Shown here in pieces: positions 45,856 to 54,091 of a DNA stretch of 64,000 nt (within the stretch, counting starts at the first letter, position 1; each line of letters opens with the position of its first letter). This DNA comes from CAMFTQ01 sp051881615. GTDB taxonomy: Bacteria; Bacillota; Clostridia; Oscillospirales; Acutalibacteraceae. The stretch spans positions 32,168 through 96,167 of the forward strand of contig JBJEQF010000029.1 of NCBI GenBank assembly GCA_051881615.1. The letters are read 5' to 3'. The notes under the pieces are model-generated. The model was not told the origin of the DNA and ran no database searches. It worked only from the letters and a program-made list of their open reading frames with translations. The position numbers and the translations under genes were made by a program.

Positions 45856-47109
45856 ATGAAAACCTCTAAAAAAATCATTTGCTTTGCTATGTGCGTTTTT
45901 ATGCTCACGCAGCTTTGCGCCTGTGGTGAAACACAGAGCAACAGCAATACAGAAACAACATCCTCGCAGGAAACTACTGTACCAAAGAAGGAACTCAGCC
46001 TTAACACCGATGTGCTTGAATGGGTTGATTTCAAGCAATATAACCTTGACAGCAGTCAGAAGGTAAAAAACGTTATACTTATGATTGGCGACGGAATGGG
46101 CGAAAATACCATTAAGGCGGCTGAAATTGTAAAGGGCGACAGCCTTGTAATGAGCGGTCTGCCTGTTTCTGTAAAGGTAAAAACAGACTCGCTTGACGGC
46201 ACAACAGACAGTGCGGCATCATCAACAGCTATGAGCTGCGGTATCAAGACCCATAACACATATCTGGGCGTTGACAAGGACGGCAAAGCCGTACAAACTA
46301 TGTGCGAGTTTGCAATGGCAAGAGATATGAAAACGGGTCTTGTTGTAACGCAGATACTGCCGCACGCTACTCCTGCCGGTATGGTGGCTCACTGCGACAG
46401 CCGCAGTATGTATAATCAGATTACAAAGCAGATGGTAAACGCAGGCGTTGACGTAATGCTCGGCGGTGGCAGTCAGTACTATACCAAAAAAATTGCAAGT
46501 ATGGCTAAGAGTGCAGGCTACAGCTATGTTGATACTCCCGAGGACTTGCAGGACGCTAAAAAGAATAAAAAGCTGCTTGGTATGTTCTCTTATGCAAATA
46601 TTATAGCAGGTAAAACTCCGTCGCTTGCTACTATGACCGCTAAGGCGCTTGATATGCTCGACAACGGCAACGGATTCTTCCTTATGGTAGAGGGCAGTGA
46701 CATTGACGTGTTCGCCTCTAAGCTTGATATGGATAAGACTATGAAAGAGATGATGTCATTTGACAAAAGCGTAGATGTTGCATTACAGTGGGCAGAAAAG
46801 CATCCCGGTACGCTTGTAATTGTTTGTGCCGACCACGAAACAGGCGGTGTGAAAATCCCCGAAAACGCAACTGCAAAGGATATTAACGACAGCTGTTTTA
46901 CTTCGGGCGGTGAGCATACAAGCACAAATATCAAGCTGATGGCAGGCGGTGCGCAGAGCGATAAGCTCTTTGACAGCGATGTCATAGAGAACACAGATAT
47001 TTCAAAGGCAATAAGAAAGGTTCTTGACGAAAGCTATGGCAAAAAGGACAGCCTGTTGCTAAATGACACCAATGTTGTCGGCACACAGGCTGACAGCAAG
47101 GCAGCGTGA
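45856..47109 (+). CDS. Alkaline phosphatase lipoprotein (PhoA family)
   Basis: 417 residues. The lipoprotein signal ends at the lipobox with Cys23 (QLCAC). The metal-binding LMIGDGMGENT and the nucleophile motif TTDSAASSTAMSCG (Ser119) are intact, as are CADHETGG and the histidine in GGEHTS. It releases phosphate from monoesters at the cell surface. A linker of Ser/Thr/Glu follows the lipid site. Phosphate control is likely but no Pho box was identified. Confidence 0.93.
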   Translation: MKTSKKIICFAMCVFMLTQLCACGETQSNSNTETTSSQETTVPKKELSLNTDVLEWVDFKQYNLDSSQKVKNVILMIGDGMGENTIKAAEIVKGDSLVMSGLPVSVKVKTDSLDGTTDSAASSTAMSCGIKTHNTYLGVDKDGKAVQTMCEFAMARDMKTGLVVTQILPHATPAGMVAHCDSRSMYNQITKQMVNAGVDVMLGGGSQYYTKKIASMAKSAGYSYVDTPEDLQDAKKNKKLLGMFSYANIIAGKTPSLATMTAKALDMLDNGNGFFLMVEGSDIDVFASKLDMDKTMKEMMSFDKSVDVALQWAEKHPGTLVIVCADHETGGVKIPENATAKDINDSCFTSGGEHTSTNIKLMAGGAQSDKLFDSDVIENTDISKAIRKVLDESYGKKDSLLLNDTNVVGTQADSKAA

Positions 47110-47161
47110 TTTTGTAAAAAACTTGGTTGCTTTTCGCAGATAACCTGAAAGATTTAAAATT

Positions 47162-47196
47162 ATTCATTTTTCATCATTCATCATTCATTATTCATT
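47162..47196. repeat. Dispersed five-heptad repeat, copy 2
   Basis: ATTCATT, TTTCATC, ATTCATC, ATTCATT, ATTCATT, flanked by AATT on the left and AAAT on the right. It lies just after the alkaline phosphatase stop and before a bidirectional terminator, between convergent genes. Confidence 0.85.
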
Positions 47197-47202
47197 AAAT
47201 TC

Positions 47203-47238
47203 AAAGGGCAGTACGAGGTATTTTCTGTACTGCCCTTT
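47203..47238. terminator. Bidirectional terminator
   Basis: Perfect 12-bp stem AAAGGGCAGTAC / GTACTGCCCTTT (47203-47214, 47227-47238) with a 12-nt loop, between the convergent alkaline phosphatase gene and the Cys-rich unknown gene. Confidence 0.85.
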
Positions 47239-47263
47239 CACATCTACAGTGTATCACACAAAA

Positions 47264-47294
47264 GACTCCCTTACGCTAAAGGGAGCCTTTTTCT
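47264..47294. terminator. Terminator hairpin GACTCCCTT / AAGGGAGCC
   Basis: 9-bp stem with one mismatch followed on the plus strand by TTTTTCT. The arms resemble the GGCTCCCT hairpins in the gap after the tRNA near 52235 and 52408, so it may belong to the same repeat family. Confidence 0.6.
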
Positions 47295-47316
47295 GTCGCA
47301 TCATATAAATATAGCC

Positions 47317-48165
47317 TTATTTTTTGTGATGGCATCCATAGTTACAGCCGCAGCCGTAGTCATCCTGTATCTCCCCTGCTTTCGGTGGGAAAAATTCGTT
47401 TGTCGGAAAATCAATTCTGCCGAACATTTCGCAAGGGCTGTCTGACGAGGTTACGCACTCCTTGCTCGGTATGCAGTAATCGTAGCTCGGCACTAACAGC
47501 TGAACGTTTCGCTCAATCTGCACAATGGTGAAAACGCCGATTGTAGCATACACGCACTTTTTGTCGGGCGGTGTAATGCTGTCGCCAAAGTGACGGCATA
47601 TACATTCGGGTATTCTGCATGGCGGTGAGCAGTTGCCGCAGCAGTCCTTTAGCTTTGCTGACAGTGCCATCGGCTTTGCAACCTGAACTGTAGCCTTTGG
47701 CAGATTACGAACAGGTGCGTTTTGTGCATCAAGCTCATCAAATGACAAATCACTGCTGAACACCTTTACGTTGCCCTCGCTGCCGTAGAGAATTACACGC
47801 TTGCTGTAAATTGAAAGTCCGTTTGCCGTATTCGGAATAGCGCCGGGAGCCATAAATACGTCAAGGCAGATGTCGAAAAAGAATGTCATATCAACAGAGT
47901 AAAAGCCTCGGTGAAAGGGAACAGGCTCTAAGTCAATACACACTGAAATCACGTCTGCGTCACGTATTCTTACGTTGACGGCATTGTTAATCATAGCCTG
48001 AGTGCAGTCTGTGAAAAACACTCTTAAATCCGTTAAACAGTCCTTGTCTGCACAGCTGTCGTATATTCTGTTTGCATCAATACATACAGCCTCGGTAGAG
48101 TCGTTTTGCTCAGTTCTGCGGTTTTCGTCATCAGGTGACACAGAAGCAAAGGGAGTATCCGACAT
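47317..48165 (-). CDS. Unknown Cys-rich protein
   Basis: 282 residues from the ATG at 48163-48165, with GGAGGT upstream; a longer ORF start has no site. No signal peptide or membrane helix. The first half (ADKDCLTDLRVFFTDCTQAM; DLEPVPFHRGFYSVDMTFFF) looks like a beta-rich domain. The second half has CxxC-like clusters (DCCGNCSPPCRIPECICRHF) and ends YGCGCNYGCHHKK. The cysteines and the absence of a secretion signal would fit a mother-cell spore-coat type protein, but this is a guess. It ends the pcrA-side minus-strand run. Confidence 0.6.
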   Translation of the reverse strand: MSDTPFASVSPDDENRRTEQNDSTEAVCIDANRIYDSCADKDCLTDLRVFFTDCTQAMINNAVNVRIRDADVISVCIDLEPVPFHRGFYSVDMTFFFDICLDVFMAPGAIPNTANGLSIYSKRVILYGSEGNVKVFSSDLSFDELDAQNAPVRNLPKATVQVAKPMALSAKLKDCCGNCSPPCRIPECICRHFGDSITPPDKKCVYATIGVFTIVQIERNVQLLVPSYDYCIPSKECVTSSDSPCEMFGRIDFPTNEFFPPKAGEIQDDYGCGCNYGCHHKK

Positions 48166-48278
48166 AAGTAAAACCTCCGAAAAATGTATTTGGCGATAAC
48201 GCTTCGCCAAAGCCTTAACACCGTTTGCGATGTTTTTAGCTTGACAATACATTTTATGGAGGTTTTGTTTTTGTGTGA

Positions 48279-50528
48279 TTAAAGTTTTTCCATTTTGCAG
48301 AAATTTGCCATCAGCGTTTTTGTGCCCTTTGTTTCAAAGGCTACCTCGAGCATTGTGTCGTTGCCCATTTTTTCTGCCTTTGTAATCATTCCCTTGCCGA
48401 AAACCTTGTGCAAAACTGCGTCACCTACGTTGTAGACTTGCGTTTTCTGAGCAGCTGAGGCTTGCCTTGAAGGAGCATTCGGTGTATATGCAGGCTTTTT
48501 CTGCTGTGCAAACGAGCCGATTGTCACCTTTGAGCCTAAGCCCTGTGAAGCAAAACCGCTCGGCATATCAAATTTTCTTTCCTCGCCTGTGCGCTCAATA
48601 AGCTCCTCGGGGATTTCACCTAAAAAGCGTGACTGCCTGTTGCGTGACGTTGAGCCGAACAACATTCTTTCCTTCGCTTTTATCAGGTAAAGCTTGTTTT
48701 TTGCACGGGTGATGCCTACATACGCAAGTCTGCGTTCCTCGTTCATTTCTTCGGGATTCATAATCGTAGCCATAGAGGGGAAAATTCCGTCCTCCATACC
48801 CGGTATGAAAACTACGGGAAATTCAAGTCCCTTTGCGCTGTGCAAGGTCATAATAACTGTGCAGTCGGCTTCTGTGTCGTAATTGTCAATATCCGTCTGT
48901 AAGGAAATATCTTCAAGAAAGTTTGAAAGGCTCGCCTCTTCGCCATAGTCCTGCTCAAAGTTTACGATATTTGTCAGAAGCTCCTCAATATTTTCTATGC
49001 GAATATCTGCGTCGTCCTTTTCGGCTTTTAGAAAGCTCTTGTAATCTGTATGCTCTAAAATCAGATTGTAAAGCTCAGCGAGCGTGTAATCTCCGCTGTT
49101 TTCGGCCTCAATAAGTCCGTCTAACATTTTGCAGAATTCCTTGAGCTTTTTCTCTGCACGTGACAGTGACGGATAAAGCTCTGCGTTGTGAATAACGGAA
49201 TAGATGCTTTCGCCCAATCCTGACGCAATTTCAGCCGCCTTTTCAACAGTAGTTTCGCCTATCTGTCTTTTCGGCTTGTTAATAATTCTTCTTAAACGGA
49301 TATCATCGTGCGGATTGTTTATAACCTGTAGGTATGCGGTCATATCCTTGATTTCTTCTCTGTCGTAAAAGCGGTGGCCGCCTATTACTCTGTGAGGAAT
49401 ACCGCTTCTGGCAAGTGCCTGTTCAACCGAGTTTGACTGTGCGTTCATTCTGTAAAGCACTGCAAAATCTGAGAATTTTCTGCCGTTTGCTACACCGTCA
49501 AGTATAGCTTCTGCAATATATGCGCTTTCGTCACGCTCTGATGATGCTGTGTGAACAGTGATTTTTTCGCCCTGCTCATTTTCTGTCCAGAGTGTTTTGC
49601 CCTTACGTGCAGTGTTGTTTTCAATTACCTTGTTGGCGGCATTGAGTATTGTTTTTGTACTGCGGTAGTTTTGTTCAAGCCGTATAACCTTAGCACCCTT
49701 GAACGTGTTTTCAAAGGAGAGGATATTCTCAATAGTCGCTCCTCTGAACTTGTAGATGCTCTGGTCATCATCACCTACTACGCAGATGTTGTTTGATTTT
49801 TGCGCTAACATACTTACAAACTTATACTGCACCTTGTTTGTATCCTGATACTCGTCAACCATTATGTACTTAAATAAATTCTGATAATATTCAAGCACAT
49901 CGGGAGCTTTTTCAAAAAGCAAAACGGTGTTGCACAGCAGATCGTCAAAGTCCATAGCGTCGCTTGTTTTGAGGCTGTTCTGATAAAGCTCGTACGCTTT
50001 AGCTATCGACATTTTTCTGCTGTCAAAATCGGCTTCTTTTTTCATCTGCTCGGGAGTCTGCATTTTATCCTTTGCTTTTGAAATCTCGGAAAGGACTGTG
50101 CGGTGAGGTAGGATTTTTTCATCAATATGAAGCTGTTTTAAGATGTTTTTCATCAACCGCCTTGTATCGTCTGTATCATAGACCGTAAAGCGGTTTGTGT
50201 AGCCTATTCTGTCACCGTAACGGCGTAAAATCCTTGCGCACGTTGAGTGAAAGGTAGCCGCCCATATATCGTTGCCACCCTCGGGGATTGCGTTGCAGAT
50301 ACGCTCTTTAAGCTCGCCTGCCGCCTTATTTGTAAAGGTGATGGCAAGTATCTGCCAAGGCTTGCAAAGCTCACTTTTCAATATGTACGAAATTCTGTTT
50401 ACAAGCACCGTAGTCTTGCCCGAGCCTGCACCCGCAAGAATAAGCAGAGGCCCCTCAGTTGTGAAAACCGCCTGCTGCTGCATATTGTTCATATGGGAAT
50501 ATTGCTGTTGTAATTCATTCAAAGACAT
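48279..50528 (-). CDS. pcrA: ATP-dependent DNA helicase PcrA (UvrD/Rep family)
   Basis: 749 residues. Walker A is AGAGSGKTTVLVNRI (33 onward), motif II is DEYQDTN, and the later helicase motifs VGDDDQSIYKFRGA, LEQNYRST and MTLHSAKGLEFPVVF are intact. It unwinds DNA in repair and removes RecA and RNA polymerase. The C-terminal tail has the YNVGDAVLHKVFGKGMI-type PcrA domain. ligA, its frequent partner, is not in the window. Confidence 0.96.
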   Translation of the reverse strand: MSLNELQQQYSHMNNMQQQAVFTTEGPLLILAGAGSGKTTVLVNRISYILKSELCKPWQILAITFTNKAAGELKERICNAIPEGGNDIWAATFHSTCARILRRYGDRIGYTNRFTVYDTDDTRRLMKNILKQLHIDEKILPHRTVLSEISKAKDKMQTPEQMKKEADFDSRKMSIAKAYELYQNSLKTSDAMDFDDLLCNTVLLFEKAPDVLEYYQNLFKYIMVDEYQDTNKVQYKFVSMLAQKSNNICVVGDDDQSIYKFRGATIENILSFENTFKGAKVIRLEQNYRSTKTILNAANKVIENNTARKGKTLWTENEQGEKITVHTASSERDESAYIAEAILDGVANGRKFSDFAVLYRMNAQSNSVEQALARSGIPHRVIGGHRFYDREEIKDMTAYLQVINNPHDDIRLRRIINKPKRQIGETTVEKAAEIASGLGESIYSVIHNAELYPSLSRAEKKLKEFCKMLDGLIEAENSGDYTLAELYNLILEHTDYKSFLKAEKDDADIRIENIEELLTNIVNFEQDYGEEASLSNFLEDISLQTDIDNYDTEADCTVIMTLHSAKGLEFPVVFIPGMEDGIFPSMATIMNPEEMNEERRLAYVGITRAKNKLYLIKAKERMLFGSTSRNRQSRFLGEIPEELIERTGEERKFDMPSGFASQGLGSKVTIGSFAQQKKPAYTPNAPSRQASAAQKTQVYNVGDAVLHKVFGKGMITKAEKMGNDTMLEVAFETKGTKTLMANFCKMEKL

Positions 50529-50552
50529 AGCTGTGTTTCCTTAAATATATAA

Positions 50553-51836
50553 TCAATCTTCAAGCTTGTTCATAACCATACCGGTTATCATTTTCGGATA
50601 AAAATATGTTGACTTCTGCGGCATTTTTTCGCCTGCTGAGGCAACGTCACGAATTTCTGTAACTCTTGTGGGGTTTAAGATAAATGCACACTGGAATTTG
50701 CCGTTGTTTACACCGTCAATCGCTTCATCAAATATTTTTGTGTAGGTTAAGTTAATCTGCTGTGCCATATTTTCTTTATCAATGCCGAATATTTTTTCAA
50801 GAACAAGCGTGTGAAGAACAGTAACGTCAAGTCCCTGTGTAGCCGCACTTACATCGGGCAAAAGCTCCTTGATAATATCAAGGCTCTTTAATACAAGTAA
50901 GGTGTAGCTGTCGCCGCCACAGTAGAAGCCGAAAGCCTTTTCGCCCTTCTGATAGAGCTTTTCAAGCTCCTTTTCCATAGCGTTTACGTCAGACATCTCT
51001 GTAACGTCAAAATACTGTTTGCACTGCTCTTTGACCTTTTCAGCGTCAAAGGTATCAAGGTCACGCACAAGTCTGTGTGTCGGGAACACAACAAGACCGG
51101 GATGCTCCATATCTACAAGATAAATCATCTGATAATCCTGAGCGTCACCCTCCTTTGAAATACCGTTTTCTCTGCAATAATTTCGATAGTTAAGCGCAGT
51201 TTCGTAGCGGTGGTGACCGTCTGCTATATAGAGCTTTCTGTCAGTAAAATCATCAACAAGCTTTGCAATTACGCTTTCGTCTGTAACTATCCACAGGCGG
51301 TGCGTGATGTTGTCATCATCTGTAAATTCAAGTGCGGCTTCACACTTTGATTGCTCGTTGATTGTGTCAAGCGTTGTGTGTGCGCTGTCCATATAAAGCG
51401 CATAAATCTGACTGAAGTTGCAGTTTGTCGCCTTCATAAGATTTAGTCTGTCCTCTTTTGCCTTAGAAAGCGTAAATTCGTGAGGGAGAATTACTCCCTT
51501 TGAGAACTCCTCAACCTTAACACGAGCGATAATGCCCTTTATGCTTTTTCTCTGATTGTAGGCAGTAAATTCCTCTTCATAGATGTAAATAGCAGGTTTG
51601 TCCTCCCTGATAAGAACACCCTTATCCTCCCACTGCTTAAGGATTTCTGCGGCTGTTTTGTACGGCTCTTCACCCTTTGGAAGCTCCAGACGGATAATGT
51701 TATATTCGTTTTCTTTGATGTAATTAAGTCTTTGCTCCTCACTGATTATGTCATACGGAGGACAGCAAAGCTTTGATATTTCACCTGCTATTTCTGTATT
51801 AAAGCGCATACCCTTAAAGGCTTTAATTTCTGCCAT
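50553..51836 (-). CDS. DUF1015-family protein
   Basis: 427 residues from the ATG at 51834-51836, with AAAGGAG upstream. The family signatures are clear: AEIKAFKGMRFNTEIAGEIS, CCPPYDIIS, YIYEEEFTAYNQRKSIKGII, the HEFTLSKAKEDRLNLMKATN segment and IADGHHRYETALNYR. Members of this family are widespread in anaerobes and often near serine or one-carbon genes. The reaction is unknown. Confidence 0.9.
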   Translation of the reverse strand: MAEIKAFKGMRFNTEIAGEISKLCCPPYDIISEEQRLNYIKENEYNIIRLELPKGEEPYKTAAEILKQWEDKGVLIREDKPAIYIYEEEFTAYNQRKSIKGIIARVKVEEFSKGVILPHEFTLSKAKEDRLNLMKATNCNFSQIYALYMDSAHTTLDTINEQSKCEAALEFTDDDNITHRLWIVTDESVIAKLVDDFTDRKLYIADGHHRYETALNYRNYCRENGISKEGDAQDYQMIYLVDMEHPGLVVFPTHRLVRDLDTFDAEKVKEQCKQYFDVTEMSDVNAMEKELEKLYQKGEKAFGFYCGGDSYTLLVLKSLDIIKELLPDVSAATQGLDVTVLHTLVLEKIFGIDKENMAQQINLTYTKIFDEAIDGVNNGKFQCAFILNPTRVTEIRDVASAGEKMPQKSTYFYPKMITGMVMNKLED

Positions 51837-51964
51837 TAAAAACACTCCTTTTAAAAAAATTGTCAAAGTAATGATACCACAAACAATAAAAATTTACAAC
51901 AGCTTTTCTATGAATAATGACGAATAATGCAAAGATGAAGATAAGAAAAATTTGCAAAAAGGGA

Positions 51965-51993
51965 TTGACAAAACAGATTAAGATTGTTATAAT
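51965..51993 (+). promoter_or_regulatory. Consensus sigma-A promoter of the tRNA gene
   Basis: TTGACA (51965-51970), 17-bp spacer, TATAAT (51988-51993). It is an exact consensus, as expected for a stable RNA gene, 21 bp before the tRNA. Confidence 0.9.
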
Positions 51994-52014
51994 AACACTT
52001 GCGTTAATTCAAAC

Positions 52015-52091
52015 GGGCCATTAGCTCAGTTGGTTAGAGCAACCGGCTCATAACCGGTTGGTCCGGGGTTCGAGTCCCTGATGGCCCACCA
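52015..52091 (+). tRNA. tRNA with CAU anticodon (Met, possibly Ile2)
   Basis: Complete cloverleaf: acceptor GGGCCAT / ATGGCCC, D-arm with AGCTCAGTTGGTTAGAGC, anticodon stem ACCGG / CCGGT with loop CTCATAA (anticodon 52048-52050), T-arm with GGTTCGAGTCC, and an encoded CCA end. The anticodon fits elongator Met or, if modified by TilS, Ile for AUA. The two cannot be told apart with confidence here; the strong acceptor stem argues against an initiator. Confidence 0.93.
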
Positions 52092-52092
52092 G

Positions 52093-52129
52093 ACAGCTCA
52101 AGGTTTTGCCTTGGGCTGTTTTTATTTTT
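52093..52129 (+). terminator. tRNA terminator
   Basis: Stem ACAGCTCAAGG / CCTTGGGCTGT with a 5-nt loop (52093-52119), followed by TTTTATTTTT. Confidence 0.85.
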
Positions 52130-52134
52130 CTAAT

Positions 52135-52169
52135 AATGAATAATGAATGATGAATGATGAAGAATGAAT
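52135..52169. repeat. Dispersed five-heptad repeat, copy 3 (inverted)
   Basis: On the plus strand: AATGAAT, AATGAAT, GATGAAT, GATGAAG, AATGAAT. The reverse complement matches the other copies unit for unit, ending in AATT. It lies right after the tRNA terminator, in the gap before the convergent hydrogenase gene. Confidence 0.85.
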
Positions 52170-52234
52170 AATTTTTTTGCTCCTCACAAGGCGAAAGGCG
52201 GAAAGGTATGTTTCTCTAAGGAAGCAAAATTAAA

Positions 52235-52256
52235 GGCTCCCTAAGCACAGGGAGCC
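52235..52256. terminator. Hairpin GGCTCCCT / AGGGAGCC
   Basis: Perfect 8-bp stem with a 6-nt loop in the convergent tRNA-hydrogenase gap. Flanking A and T runs on both sides allow it to stop transcription from either direction, though neither run is long. Confidence 0.5.
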
Positions 52257-52338
52257 AAAATTTTACGGTTCTATTGCAAATATGTTTGGATTTAATATAT
52301 TTTAAAGTATTAGTAAAGGCTCAAAGTTTGTGATAATG

Positions 52339-52428
52339 TGTCGGCTATGCCGACAGCTTTTCTGCGAAAAGCACAATCCCCTCAGTCAAAAACTAAAGTT
52401 TTTGACAGCTCCCCTTGCTAAGGGGAGC
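52339..52428. repeat. Cluster of four successive hairpins, MITE-like
   Basis: Within 90 bp there are four perfect inverted repeats: TGTCGGC/GCCGACA (52339-52355), GCTTTT/AAAAGC (52356-52372), GTCAAAAACT/AGTTTTTGAC (52385-52406) and GCTCCCCTT/AAGGGGAGC (52408-52428). There is no open frame. The density of hairpins is typical of small non-autonomous mobile elements or extragenic repeats; the last stem resembles the stem at 47264 and 52235. No terminal target duplication was identified. Confidence 0.5.
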
Positions 52429-52464
52429 CTACGCTTAACCCCAACTTTTGAAAAAGAACCTTTT

Positions 52465-53904
52465 TTATTTAATCTCAATAGAATTAACAGCGTCTGTAAT
52501 CGTCTTATCAAACGCTTCTCTGCCGTAATCGTCTGCTAACTTCTTGTTCTTTTCGCCGTGAGTTAAGCAGCCGGCACCGCCGATACAGCCGTTAATACAA
52601 GCCATACCCTCAACAAAGTTGTTCGGCAGTACTCCCTTGCTCGCTCTTAACAGAGCATTTCTGCAAGCCTCTATTCCGTCACAAGAGATAGCGTTAAGCT
52701 CAAACTCCTTGTCAAGCTCCTGCTCCTTGAGCGCCTGTGCAACTGCGTCACCCAAGCCGCCGCTTCTTGCGAAAATTCTGCCGAAGTACGAAGCATCATC
52801 AAGCTCCGATTCCTCAAGCTCTGTTACGTCAATATCCCTACTGTCGATAAGCGCCTGAAGCTCCTCAAAGGTAAGGCACGAATCAACGTACTTTGCAACC
52901 TCGGGAAGTCTTACCTCTTTTTTCTTTGCGGTACAAGGACCTATGAACACGATTTTTGCGTTTTCGTCAACAGACTTTATGTATTTTGAAATTGTAGCCT
53001 GCGGTGAAAGGTTGTGAGAAATATGCTCAACCATTGTCGGGAACGATTTGTGAATATAGTCAACAAAGGCAGGACAGCAGCTGCTTGTCAAGAATCCCTT
53101 TTCTACAAGCTCACGGCTTTCAGCCATAGCCACCATATCAGCACCGAGAGCCGCTTCCATTACAGTATCAAAGCCTAACTTCTTTATACCCGTTATAACC
53201 TGACCGAGCTTTGCATAGCTGAACTGGCTGGCAATAGACGGAGCTACAACGGCATAGAGCTTACACTCCTTTTTCTCTGCCTGCTTGATAAGGTCGATAA
53301 CCTCGAGAATATACGACTTGTCGCTGATTGCGCCGAACGGACACTGATATACACACGCACCGCAGGAAATGCACTTGTTGTTGTCGATTTTTGCCGCCTT
53401 GTTTTCATCCATAGAGATAGCCTTTACCTTGCAGGCTCTTACACAGGGACGCTTGAAGTTTAAAATTGCGCCGTAGGGACAGACCTTTGCGCACTGACCA
53501 CACTCAACGCACTTTTCTTTGTCGATAATTGCCTTCTGATTTTCGTCAAACGTGATTGCTCCGCGCTTGCACATATCCTCGCATCTGTGGGCAACACAGC
53601 CTCGGCAGGCGTCTGTGACATTGTATCCGCCCATAGGACATTCGTCACAGGCAATATCAATTACCTCTACAACGTTAGGGTTGTTTTTGTCACCGCCTGT
53701 TGCAAGCTTTATTCTTTCGCCCACAATGGCACGTTCCTTATAAATACAGCACCTCATTGTAGGCTTGTCCTTAACAATAACCTTTGCAATATCGTTAAAG
53801 CTGCCCACAAGATCCCCCTCGAATGCGTGACGTGCAACCTCACGCAGAACCTTGTATTTAAGATACTGAATTTTTGTGTCAAACTTTCTTGTCTTTGTTA
53901 CCAT
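52465..53904 (-). CDS. [FeFe] hydrogenase, group-B-like, with ferredoxin domains
   Basis: 479 residues from the ATG at 53902-53904, with AGGAGG upstream. The N-terminal part has Cys-rich 4Fe-4S motifs (CVECGQCAKVCP, CISCGACVYQCP). The H-cluster domain retains all four Cys ligands: Cys276 in SSCCPAF (L1), Cys324 in GPCTAKKKE (L2), Cys436 and Cys440 in GMACINGCIGGAG (L3). The L1 ending in AF and the L3 ending GGAG rather than GGGQ point to the group B branch of Clostridia, whose physiological role is less known. Maturation genes hydEFG are not in the window. Confidence 0.88.
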   Translation of the reverse strand: MVTKTRKFDTKIQYLKYKVLREVARHAFEGDLVGSFNDIAKVIVKDKPTMRCCIYKERAIVGERIKLATGGDKNNPNVVEVIDIACDECPMGGYNVTDACRGCVAHRCEDMCKRGAITFDENQKAIIDKEKCVECGQCAKVCPYGAILNFKRPCVRACKVKAISMDENKAAKIDNNKCISCGACVYQCPFGAISDKSYILEVIDLIKQAEKKECKLYAVVAPSIASQFSYAKLGQVITGIKKLGFDTVMEAALGADMVAMAESRELVEKGFLTSSCCPAFVDYIHKSFPTMVEHISHNLSPQATISKYIKSVDENAKIVFIGPCTAKKKEVRLPEVAKYVDSCLTFEELQALIDSRDIDVTELEESELDDASYFGRIFARSGGLGDAVAQALKEQELDKEFELNAISCDGIEACRNALLRASKGVLPNNFVEGMACINGCIGGAGCLTHGEKNKKLADDYGREAFDKTITDAVNSIEIK

Positions 53905-53932
53905 AATAATACCTCCTGCGATTAACAAGGCT

Positions 53933-53961
53933 ATTATATGACAAACCTTAAATTTTTTCAA
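53933..53961 (-). promoter_or_regulatory. Sigma-A promoter of the hydrogenase gene
   Basis: On the minus strand, TTGAAA (53956-53961) and TATAAT (53933-53938) are 17 bp apart, 29 bp before the start codon. Confidence 0.7.
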
Positions 53962-54026
53962 GTAGAAATGCGTGTCAATTTATATATAATCAACATATAA
54001 AGATAATATAACATACTAAATTTATA

Positions 54027-54055
54027 TTGAAAAATAGGACGGAATATATTATAAT
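54027..54055 (+). promoter_or_regulatory. Sigma-A promoter of cysK
   Basis: TTGAAA (54027-54032) and TATAAT (54050-54055) separated by 17 bp, 36 bp before the start codon. No T-box leader fits in this short region. Confidence 0.75.
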
Positions 54056-54091
54056 ATAATAATAAAATTTTAAAAATTAACGGAGATTATT

